A stretch of 21,565 nt of DNA from NCBI GenBank assembly GCA_910580075.1, contig CAJTVR010000084.1:1-21565 (forward strand), read 5' to 3'. A program made the translations under genes and the position numbers. Positions 15,622 to 21,565 of the stretch are shown piece by piece. Every line of letters begins with the position of its first letter. The first letter of the stretch is position 1. This DNA is from an uncultured Eubacterium sp. GTDB lineage: Bacteria > Bacillota > Clostridia > Lachnospirales > Lachnospiraceae. Below the pieces are notes generated by a model. The model saw nothing but the letters and a program-made list of their open reading frames with translations. It did no database searches and had not been told where the DNA came from.

Positions 15622-15630
15622 AGTATAGCA
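15622..15630 (-). promoter_or_regulatory. Extended -10 promoter of the ABC/kinase operon
   Basis: On the minus strand TGCTATACT combines a -10 hexamer (TATACT, 15622-15627) with the TG extension. The -35 region is poor, as at activated promoters. A TGTAACTTTT stretch (15634-15643) lies within the spacer. Predicted start near 15615. Confidence 0.5.
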
Positions 15631-15895
15631 GATAAAAGTTACAATCTGGTGACTGACTGCCGGATTTCATGATGACAGCCCGTCTGGAACCGGAAAATTT
15701 ACGGTCTATCTTTACTATGGATTCATACGGCCGGAAACTTACGGCAGTATACATGGACTCCTTCTGTGCAAAGCGGAGCCGGCCACACATTAGCGGTCAG
15801 AAACAATGACAGCCGGCCGGCCCTTTATGCTAACTGATTTTTTAAGTAATTGCTCTTATCATCATTCATAAACTTATCAGCAAGGAGGAACTGTT

Positions 15896-16111
15896 ATGAC
15901 TTTATTACAGTATCATGAACCAAACGGGCTCCCGTTTCCCGGCGTATGGTTTATCCTATTTACAGCAAATTTCCTGCTGTATGATACGCTTGATGAAATT
16001 TTCCATATTGAAGAAGAAATCACACAGGCCTTTCCGGAACAGACAGCTTTTTACGAAGATGACAAAACATGGATGAAAAGAAAACAGAAAGAACAAAGCC
16101 GGAAAAACTGA
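15896..16111 (+). CDS. Small protein of unknown function, only plus-strand gene
   Basis: I do not recognise this 71-aa protein. It is well supported as a gene: AAGGAGGAA lies 6-7 bases before the ATG. Residues about 14-29 (FPGVWFILFTANFLLY) are hydrophobic and could be a short membrane-associated helix. Acidic residues follow (DTLDEIFHIEEE), then a Lys/Arg-rich tail (WMKRKQKEQSRKN). There is no signal peptidase site and no Cys. It lies head-to-head with the ATPase/permease/kinase unit and tail-to-tail with the other permease, so it is transcribed against everything around it. The context suggests an accessory or regulatory small protein of the exporters, but this is guesswork. Confidence 0.72.
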   Translation: MTLLQYHEPNGLPFPGVWFILFTANFLLYDTLDEIFHIEEEITQAFPEQTAFYEDDKTWMKRKQKEQSRKN

Positions 16112-16176
16112 TCTTACTGCATATCAATACTGGCTGACACAAGTCTTCTTTCTTATATTAATAAGGGTATTGCAAA

Positions 16177-16207
16177 ACCCGGCTGTCCGCTTTTCAAAAA
16201 ACCGGGT
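16177..16207 (-). terminator. Terminator of the second ABC unit
   Basis: A 6-bp GC stem ACCCGG/CCGGGT (16202-16207 with 16177-16182) starts at the permease stop codon. On the minus strand it is followed by TTTTGC. The 19-base loop is long, so the call is moderate. It also separates the convergent plus-strand gene. Confidence 0.45.
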
Positions 16208-18600
16208 CAGCCAGCTGCCTTAATCTGCTCCACGAGGGAGAGTTTTCTCGTATAGCGGGCTGCACAGACTGAGAATACCGCCTGCACTGCAAGCAGCGCG
16301 GCTGCAAACAGCAGTACCTGAAGAACCGGGAAATGATAGGTGAGTTTCCCGAATACGCCAATCTGGTCAAAGACCCTGCATACAGCCAGACTGCATCCTG
16401 TTCCCAGCGTCAGTGTGGCAAGCAGTGTGATCCCCGCATAGTACAGACACTCAAAAGACAGCATCTGTGACAGCTGCCGGCTGCTCATGCCAGCGGACTG
16501 GAATATGCCAAACTCCTGCTGGCGTGTGAGAAAATTGGTGATCAGCGTGTTGGCCAGATTGATTAGAGAAAACACAAAGATAAATACCAGGATGCAGTAT
16601 AGCCGGATCATCTCTTTGCTCATGCTTCCCTCCAGTTCAGCTGCTAGATCGCTCAGGCCGGTGACCGCCACACGTTCATCGGATACAGCACTAAATACCG
16701 CCTGCCGCAGCTGCTGGCTGTCCTGATTTGTGTGAATATTCACATAGCCGGTAAAATCCGGGATTTCCGGATAAAGGACAGACAGTTCTTCTTCAGGCAG
16801 AATAAAATAATGGACTGAAGCGCCAATAGGAACATATTCGACAATTCCCATCACGGTATAAGTCTTTGTCTGTCCATTGTAACAGGAAACCGTAACCGTG
16901 TCGCCTATCTGATAACTGGTTCTGTAAATCTCTTTCAGTGCACTGCCTGCCGGGCAGACCAGAATCCCATTTGCATCCAGCAGCTGCTGGTAATCCGCCG
17001 TACCTTCCAGGACTGTCTCTTCTGTATACATCTGTGTCATCTTCTCCTCAGAAATTCCTTCGAGAAAGAAAGGCTCATGCTCCCGGTTTCCGGGAATTTC
17101 ACTGATCTCGGGGATTTCTACACAGGACATGCTGTAATTTGTGACGAAATCCACACCCGGAATGGCGGAAAGATTTTCCTGAAGGGCCCGGCCCAGAGGA
17201 TTATCTTTTTGCATCTCGACAAATTCCCGGCCTGCATAGTCCTCATACTGCAGAAGGTACTGGCTCCTGTCTCCAAATTGAGACTGGGCCATTTCTGTTA
17301 TGTCTACCGAATTTGTCCAGGCAGAAATGCACAGAAGCAAAATCCCGGTCAGACTCAGGGAGAGAGCTGTGATAAAGGCTTTTTTACGGTCCCGTGAAAA
17401 GTTCATCATAGCCAGGCGGGGCATAGTCAGGCGGCGGTGGAGCTGCCTGGAAATACTGCGGCCTTGCTGGCAGGAATAGGCAGTGGCACGGACAGCTTCA
17501 ATGGCAGAGACCTCTCCTGCCATTGACACCGGCTTTCTGGTGGCAGCCAGGACCGTTACACAGGTCAGGAAGGTGATGACTGCTGCTGACCAGAAATTGT
17601 CACGCCAGGACCAGAAGCCGGGTACTGCTGCCAGTGCAATGACTGCTGCGAGGATCAGTCCAAGCGGAACAGATACCGTCATCAGGAAACGCCTCTCCCG
17701 TTTCACGATACGCTTTAACTGCTCCGGCGTTGTTCCAAGTACCTTCAGGCGTCCGTATTCCCGCATTTTTCCTATTACGGAAATGTAGAATATGTTGTAA
17801 ATTACGATGGCGCAGATAACAGCAATCAGCAAGGCCACGGCATAAACCTCTATTCCGTTTCCCAGATAAAGGTTCAGCATGTCAAAGTAACCGGAACTGT
17901 AAAATGTCTGATCCTGCGCAATGCCCATTTCTGCAAAAAACTTTTCGATGTCTATGCGAAGCAGGTCTGCCTCCATTCCCTGACTTCCGGCAAAACGGAA
18001 CCGCAGTTCATAGGGAGCCGCATGGCTGCCTGTATCTATGGCAGTTTCCGCAATCCAGACCATAAAAATCCGGCTATTGTTCTCTGTTTCTAAAATGCCT
18101 GTAATAGTATAGGACTCCCAGCCGCCGCCCAGATCCAGCGTGACCGTCTGTCCGGCTTCTGCCGGAAGGCCGAAATAATTTAAAAACGAACGTTCCACAC
18201 ACAGTTCATTCTCCGCCTGCGGATAATCCCCGATAATTTCGCCGTAGCCCATCAGATCAATCATTTCCATGCTGACATAGCTGACGTTCAAAACACTGTC
18301 CTGATACCGGACTGAGCCGGCATCGGCAGTATAGCCCCATTTTTCAAATTTTCCTGCATCTGCCAGCCTGGTGATCTCTTCCCGGGTCAGTCCGCCGCAC
18401 CCGGCCTGATACTGTCCCATTATCTTATCCAGGGTCTTTTGCTGCTGTGCAGAGTAGATAAAGCAGAGACTTCCCATAAGACAGACAGCAAGAGCAATGG
18501 TAATGATCACAAAAATACTCCGGCGCATGTCCGCCTTCATACTCCTGCCTGCCAGTTTCTTTTCCACCTCACTGGTATTATTTTCAAAAGGCCATATCAT
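16207..18600 (-). CDS. FtsX-family ABC transporter permease
   Basis: A 797-aa membrane subunit partnering the ATPase at 18597-19274, with which it overlaps by 4 bases (ATGA). It has a duplicated FtsX topology: first membrane segment about 28-50, outer domain about 51-250, segments about 251-275, 305-328 and 335-352, then about 408-430, a second outer domain (about 432-655) and three terminal segments (about 660-685, 708-732 and 757-785). Coupling-type segments are YGRLKVLGTTPEQLKRI after the second membrane helix and FGIFQSAGMSSRQLSQMLSFE in the C-terminal half. The last residues are SLVEQIKAAG. It has the same layout as the permease at 12552-14765 but diverged outer domains, suggesting duplication followed by change of ligand. 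It lies directly downstream of the second sigma/anti-sigma pair, a candidate controller. Confidence 0.9.
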   Translation of the reverse strand: MIWPFENNTSEVEKKLAGRSMKADMRRSIFVIITIALAVCLMGSLCFIYSAQQQKTLDKIMGQYQAGCGGLTREEITRLADAGKFEKWGYTADAGSVRYQDSVLNVSYVSMEMIDLMGYGEIIGDYPQAENELCVERSFLNYFGLPAEAGQTVTLDLGGGWESYTITGILETENNSRIFMVWIAETAIDTGSHAAPYELRFRFAGSQGMEADLLRIDIEKFFAEMGIAQDQTFYSSGYFDMLNLYLGNGIEVYAVALLIAVICAIVIYNIFYISVIGKMREYGRLKVLGTTPEQLKRIVKRERRFLMTVSVPLGLILAAVIALAAVPGFWSWRDNFWSAAVITFLTCVTVLAATRKPVSMAGEVSAIEAVRATAYSCQQGRSISRQLHRRLTMPRLAMMNFSRDRKKAFITALSLSLTGILLLCISAWTNSVDITEMAQSQFGDRSQYLLQYEDYAGREFVEMQKDNPLGRALQENLSAIPGVDFVTNYSMSCVEIPEISEIPGNREHEPFFLEGISEEKMTQMYTEETVLEGTADYQQLLDANGILVCPAGSALKEIYRTSYQIGDTVTVSCYNGQTKTYTVMGIVEYVPIGASVHYFILPEEELSVLYPEIPDFTGYVNIHTNQDSQQLRQAVFSAVSDERVAVTGLSDLAAELEGSMSKEMIRLYCILVFIFVFSLINLANTLITNFLTRQQEFGIFQSAGMSSRQLSQMLSFECLYYAGITLLATLTLGTGCSLAVCRVFDQIGVFGKLTYHFPVLQVLLFAAALLAVQAVFSVCAARYTRKLSLVEQIKAAG

Positions 18601-19274
18601 AATCCGCCACCTCCTACAATCCTGCCATCCTCAATTCTGACAATGCGGTCAGCAAGCTGGGCGATTTCGTTATTATGGGTAATCATTACAATTGTCTGGT
18701 TAAATTCCATGCTGGTACGTTTTAACAGCCCCAGCACATCTGCACTGGTTCTGCTGTCCAGGTTTCCGGTAGGTTCGTCAGCCAGGACGATTGCCGGTTT
18801 GGTAATCAGGGCACGGGCAATGGCAACCCGCTGCTGCTGTCCGCCTGAGAGATTATTCGGCATATTCTGCAGCTTATTTTCCAAAGCCAGCATCTGCACG
18901 ATCTCATTCATAAATTTCTCATCTGCCGTATCGCCGTCCAGCTCCACAGGCAGGACAATATTTTCATAGACGTTCAGAATCGGTACAAGGTTGTAATTCT
19001 GGAAGATAAAGCCGATGTTGCGGCGGCGGAAGATCGTCAGCTCTTCATCATTCTTATCCGCCAGATTGTCTCCGCGGACAATAATGCTTCCAGAAGTCGG
19101 CGTATCCAGCCCGCCCATCATGCTGAGCAGGGTGGACTTGCCGCTGCCGGATGTTCCCACCACCGCCACAAACTCCCCCTGTTCCACAGACAGGCTTACA
19201 CCGTCCAGGGCGCGGGTGATGCCTGGCCCGCTGCCATAATACTTTTTCAGATCGATTGTCTGTAATACATTCAT
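18597..19274 (-). CDS. ABC transporter ATPase (MacB/LolD-like)
   Basis: A 225-aa ATPase for the overlapping FtsX permease. Motifs: Walker A GTSGSGKST (about 40-48), Q-loop FQNYN, signature LSGGQQQRVAIARAL (about 140-154), Walker B IVLADEP (about 160-166) followed by TGNLDS, and switch histidine in MITHN. I chose the ATG at 19274 because AAAGGAG is 9 bases upstream; a TTG at 19280 lies only 3 bases from that site. It is closely similar to the ATPase at 14769-15449. Its leader of about 170 nt carries a hairpin (19300-19318) just before the ribosome binding site, and a promoter with a palindromic spacer lies at 19453-19480. Confidence 0.95.
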   Translation of the reverse strand: MNVLQTIDLKKYYGSGPGITRALDGVSLSVEQGEFVAVVGTSGSGKSTLLSMMGGLDTPTSGSIIVRGDNLADKNDEELTIFRRRNIGFIFQNYNLVPILNVYENIVLPVELDGDTADEKFMNEIVQMLALENKLQNMPNNLSGGQQQRVAIARALITKPAIVLADEPTGNLDSRTSADVLGLLKRTSMEFNQTIVMITHNNEIAQLADRIVRIEDGRIVGGGGL

Positions 19275-19299
19275 GTTCAAATGCTCCTTTCCTTATCTT

Positions 19300-19318
19300 C
19301 GTCCTGCATTTCAGGACG
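19300..19318 (-). promoter_or_regulatory. Leader hairpin next to the ATPase ribosome binding site
   Basis: A perfect 7-bp stem CGTCCTG/CAGGACG (19300-19306 with 19312-19318) with a 5-base loop ends 11 bases before the AAAGGAG site. No T run follows on the minus strand, so it is not a terminator. It may affect translation or message stability. Confidence 0.4.
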
Positions 19319-19378
19319 TACAGGTGTGCTCCGGGTATTTCAGGGCTTTTTTCTGCTGATAAAGACATTTTAAAATAC

Positions 19379-19431
19379 AAATGTTACAGAAATGTCCTAG
19401 GAGGCAAAAAAAGAAGGGTAAAATGTTACAG
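19379..19431 (-). repeat. Direct repeat CTGTAACATTT, two copies 42 bp apart
   Basis: Identical 11-bp copies at 19379-19389 and 19421-19431 (AAATGTTACAG on the plus strand), four helical turns apart, lie between the promoter and the ATPase start. A related TGTAACTTTT occurs in the promoter region of the other ABC unit (15634-15643). They are candidate regulator boxes. Confidence 0.45.
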
Positions 19432-19452
19432 GATTAGGATGTTTTTCCTCTC

Positions 19453-19480
19453 ATTATATTTTGTGTGCACAAAAAAGCAA
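19453..19480 (-). promoter_or_regulatory. Promoter with palindromic spacer, second ABC unit
   Basis: On the minus strand TTGCTT (19475-19480), 16-bp spacer and a perfect TATAAT (19453-19458). The spacer (19459-19474) is itself a 7-2-7 inverted repeat TTTTGTG/CACAAAA, a natural operator position. Predicted start near 19446, some 170 nt before the ATPase ATG and just past the anti-sigma stop. Confidence 0.55.
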
Positions 19481-19521
19481 TATCTGCAGCAGCTCTATTT
19501 CAGCTTTTTACGGACAATACC

Positions 19522-20826
19522 TCAGTTAAAATCCCCGTTCCACACAGGCATGTCTGTAAGGTACTCCTTTTGAACGGCGGGAACATAGTAAGCACCGTAA
19601 TCTTTCAGTCCATCCTCCTGCTCCATTTCAGGCAGCTCTGCATAAAAGCGGTAATAAGGCATATAATATTTCTCGTTTTTTCCGCTCCGGTATACAAGTT
19701 CTGCTTTGGCGATATATTTCTCACCGGGCATTTCGAAGGGAACAGACGTAATGTAATTCCCGTTCAGCAGCAGGTCTGTTGCTTCTTCCTTAGAAATAAT
19801 CGGATAGTCCCCTGCTTTGTCCGACAAATCCGGCCTGTAGATTCTGGCCATGTTTAATCTCCCCTCATCGTCACAATAGAAAGCTGTCTGGAAGAACTGA
19901 TAGTTGAGAATCCGTTCTGTAAGACTTTCCGCTGCGTCAAAAAATGTAATATGATACCCCTGCTTACGGTAGATATCGTAATCTCCGCCGTATATGTTTA
20001 TTACAGGCTCTTCCATATTTATCAGATCAGAATAAGTTTCCTGCAGATATTCGGCCACAGCCAGAGTATCTTCATAAGAGGAATCATGGGTAAACCGGTA
20101 TTTTTCAGGGAGCGGAACTGCAGGTTCAAAGGTGATAGTGACAGTCATGGTGTTATCTGCTTCGATTTTAATACCGTTTTCTTCCGCCACCAGTGCTGTC
20201 GGATCAAAATATCCCTCGGGAACATTTCCCTCAAACTTTTCTGTAATAATGGCCTGTTCCTCTGCATCGGGAGTATTATCATTTATTTTAAGAGTATCGG
20301 TATCCATATGGAGCCGTTTAGCCGTTTCCAGCAGAAAGTTTTCCACAGCTTCAAAATCTGTTTCATTTTGCAGCGTATTCCGATAGACAGGCAGTGTGGA
20401 TAACTGCGCGGTTTCATCCCACGGATTGGCATTCGTCAGATCAGATATGTCATAAGCCATACAGCCTTCATAGCCCATGGACCCGCCGCTGTCCCAGACA
20501 ATCGTAAGCATGGGAAGGCCGGACGGACCGTCCTCTGCCGTGTGTCCTCCTGCATCGTCCCCGGCACTGCCTGGAAGACCGGATGGATTCCTGTTTTGGG
20601 AACTGCCCGGAAGGCCGGACGGACCGCCGCCGGAATGTTCCGCCAAAAGAAAGCGGATTCCGGCGTACACAGTCAGAGTGACACAGGCTGCCAGTGCGGC
20701 CCATTTCATCCATAAGGCTCTGCTGCCAGCTTTCTCTGCCGGTGCTGCCTGCGCAATGTATGTTTCGTCTGCCTCTCCCAGTGCATACAAAATACGTTTT
20801 TCTCCAGAAATGTTTTCTTTTTTCAT
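19522..20826 (-). CDS. Membrane anti-sigma-like protein of the second ECF module
   Basis: A 434-aa protein, probably the membrane partner of the overlapping sigma factor (ATGA overlap). Layout: cytoplasmic N-terminus about 1-40, one membrane segment about 41-62, a low-complexity Gly/Pro/Ser linker (about 65-106) with three PSGLP units (69-73, 81-85 and 101-105), then an outer domain of about 325 residues that I do not recognise, rich in Tyr and acidic residues and ending VWNGDFN. There is no zinc anti-sigma motif. The same topology and position as the protein at 1905-3695, but little obvious sequence likeness outside the N-terminus. Function is inferred from coupling and topology. The ABC exporter genes begin about 250 bases downstream, making them plausible targets. 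Confidence 0.65.
   Translation of the reverse strand: MKKENISGEKRILYALGEADETYIAQAAPAEKAGSRALWMKWAALAACVTLTVYAGIRFLLAEHSGGGPSGLPGSSQNRNPSGLPGSAGDDAGGHTAEDGPSGLPMLTIVWDSGGSMGYEGCMAYDISDLTNANPWDETAQLSTLPVYRNTLQNETDFEAVENFLLETAKRLHMDTDTLKINDNTPDAEEQAIITEKFEGNVPEGYFDPTALVAEENGIKIEADNTMTVTITFEPAVPLPEKYRFTHDSSYEDTLAVAEYLQETYSDLINMEEPVINIYGGDYDIYRKQGYHITFFDAAESLTERILNYQFFQTAFYCDDEGRLNMARIYRPDLSDKAGDYPIISKEEATDLLLNGNYITSVPFEMPGEKYIAKAELVYRSGKNEKYYMPYYRFYAELPEMEQEDGLKDYGAYYVPAVQKEYLTDMPVWNGDFN
20512..20626 (-). repeat. Three imperfect 17-19-bp repeats encoding PSGLP units
   Basis: The plus strand carries GGAAGGCCGGACGGACC at 20513-20529, a diverged copy GGAAGACCGGATGGATT at 20573-20589 and an exact copy at 20610-20626. 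They encode the repeated PSGLP linker of the anti-sigma-like protein. Spacing is uneven (60 and 37 bases). Confidence 0.7.
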
Positions 20827-21383
20827 ATGACAATACCTTCTTTCTCCAATAGTGCTCTGAGTTCATTTCGTGACCGAAGCAGAGACATTTTTACCCTGCT
20901 TTCACTGACGGAAAAATCGGAGGCAATCTCCCTGACCGGACTCAGATACCAGTAGCGCCGCATAAAAAATTTCCGTCGTTCTTCCGGCAGGCCCGCAAGA
21001 AATCTGTTCAGCGTTTCTGCCAGCAGCATATCATCAATAACCTGTTCTGCATGGTCTGCTGTGGGAACACACTCTTTCAGTTCCTCCAGGACAAACGTAA
21101 CCTGCCCTGCGCCGCGCTTTTTTGCAGTATATTTTTCATATCTGTTCAGGGACAGATTACGGGTAATCTTCCCTAAAAAAACAGACAGCCGGTTCGGACG
21201 TTTCGGAGGCATTGCGCCCCATGCCCTCATATAAGTATCATTCACACATTCCTCGCAGTCCTCCCGGTTATGCAGGATATTGTAGGCAATATAGCTGCAG
21301 TATTTTCCATATTTTTTTGATGTTTCAGATATCGCTGTCTCGGAGCGCTCCCAGTATAAATCTACAATCTGCCTGTCATCCAT
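20823..21383 (-). CDS. ECF-type RNA polymerase sigma factor
   Basis: A 186-aa ECF sigma factor, paralogue of the one at 3692-4252. Region 2 (about 10-85) includes CEECVNDTYMRAW and FLGKITRNLSLNRYEKY; region 4 (about 125-180) includes VREIASDFSVSESRVKMSLLRSRNELR. The start at 21383 is decided by AAAGGAGA with a 7-base spacer; the longer frame from 21458 has no such site and begins with a non-conserved 25 residues. Its stop codon overlaps the ATG of the anti-sigma-like gene. Upstream DNA has a TTCACAT/ATGTGAA inverted repeat (21465-21488) but no consensus housekeeping promoter that I can place. Likely controls: its own operon and perhaps the ABC exporter downstream (inference). Confidence 0.92.
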   Translation of the reverse strand: MDDRQIVDLYWERSETAISETSKKYGKYCSYIAYNILHNREDCEECVNDTYMRAWGAMPPKRPNRLSVFLGKITRNLSLNRYEKYTAKKRGAGQVTFVLEELKECVPTADHAEQVIDDMLLAETLNRFLAGLPEERRKFFMRRYWYLSPVREIASDFSVSESRVKMSLLRSRNELRALLEKEGIVI

Positions 21384-21464
21384 ACATGCTTCTCCTTTCC
21401 GTACTGATACTGATAGGGGGTTCACTTTAATACACCGGAAAATGGGTGGATGCGTCACATTTTT

Positions 21465-21488
21465 TTCACATTTTTTACATTATGTGAA
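21465..21488. promoter_or_regulatory. Inverted repeat TTCACAT-N10-ATGTGAA upstream of the second sigma gene
   Basis: Perfect 7-bp arms at 21465-21471 and 21482-21488 with a 10-base A/T-rich centre, about 82 bases before the sigma ATG. Spacing of the arms is about one and a half turns. It may be an operator; no partner factor is identified. Confidence 0.35.
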
Positions 21489-21565
21489 TATCCGGACGCT
21501 GGGAATAGACACTTTTTCCTTTTTCTGTTCCGCCTTCGAACAGTAAGAACTTCTAAATTTTCTGC

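Larger units (their letters stand above)
15450..15895. other. Structured divergent intergenic region between the ABC unit and the plus-strand small gene
   Basis: No gene is supported here. Features seen: the branched leader (15490-15583), an extended -10 promoter (15622-15630), a pair of near-identical 14-15-bp direct repeats (CCGGAAAATTTACGG at 15690-15704, CCGGAAACTTACGG at 15731-15744) and a GC-rich inverted repeat GCCGGCC/GGCCGGC (15778-15784 with 15815-15821) enclosing GTCA/TGAC. A run of six T follows at 15837-15842. The plus-strand gene's promoter should lie in 15820-15880 but I cannot call it. Confidence 0.5.

Noticed and set aside
21525..21543. CTGTTC/GAACAG hairpin at the right edge as a terminator
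   Set aside because: A 6-bp stem with A-rich rather than T-rich sequence after it on the minus strand; too weak without the gene beyond the window.
1..21565. CRISPR arrays, tRNA, rRNA, insertion sequences or phage genes
   Set aside because: No evenly spaced repeats, no recognisable RNA genes and no transposase or integrase-like proteins were found in either strand.

Overview
The window looks like chromosome from a Gram-positive gut-type Clostridium relative, most likely Lachnospiraceae. This is inferred from the AGGAGG-type ribosome binding sites, the repertoire (ECF sigma/membrane anti-sigma pairs, FtsX-type ABC exporters, LytTR regulation, CheC) and the protein style; no rRNA or other taxonomic marker is present. 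Almost every gene is on the minus strand, so operons read from high to low coordinates. One small gene at 15896-16111 is on the plus strand.

Layout from left to right: 1-311 is an AT-rich non-coding block with a 12-bp closing stem and several nested hairpins. An AT-rich orphan ORF (312-584) follows, then the terminator and gene of phosphate acetyltransferase (pta). 1905-4252 is an ECF sigma factor with an overlapping membrane anti-sigma-like protein. 4392-7300 is a three-gene signalling unit: an EAL phosphodiesterase with degenerate GGDEF, a single-domain CheY-like receiver and a CheC-type phosphatase. 7601-8170 holds a DUF2200 protein and a Nif11-leader-like small protein. 8618-11169 is a GHKL histidine kinase and LytTR response regulator pair whose translation start lies 6 nt behind an 11-G tract.

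11332-19274 holds two FtsX-type ABC exporters. The first unit is ATPase (15449-14769), permease (14765-12552) and a HisKA-type kinase (12513-11332) with no response regulator beside it. The second is ATPase (19274-18597) and permease (18600-16207). Between them lie the lone plus-strand gene and a 446-base intergenic region rich in inverted and direct repeats. The right end, 19522-21383, is a second ECF sigma/anti-sigma pair, paralogous to the first and immediately upstream of the second ABC unit.

Taken together, most of the window is an envelope-sensing and signalling neighbourhood: two ECF modules bracket two ABC exporters, one LytTR two-component system, one unpaired kinase and a c-di-GMP/CheY/CheC unit. 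The most unusual signals are the G11 tract serving as the Shine-Dalgarno region of the LytTR regulator, the structured AT-rich element at 1-306, a promoter whose 16-bp spacer is a 7-2-7 palindrome (19453-19480), the branched leader upstream of the first ABC unit, and the maturase-less Nif11-like peptide.
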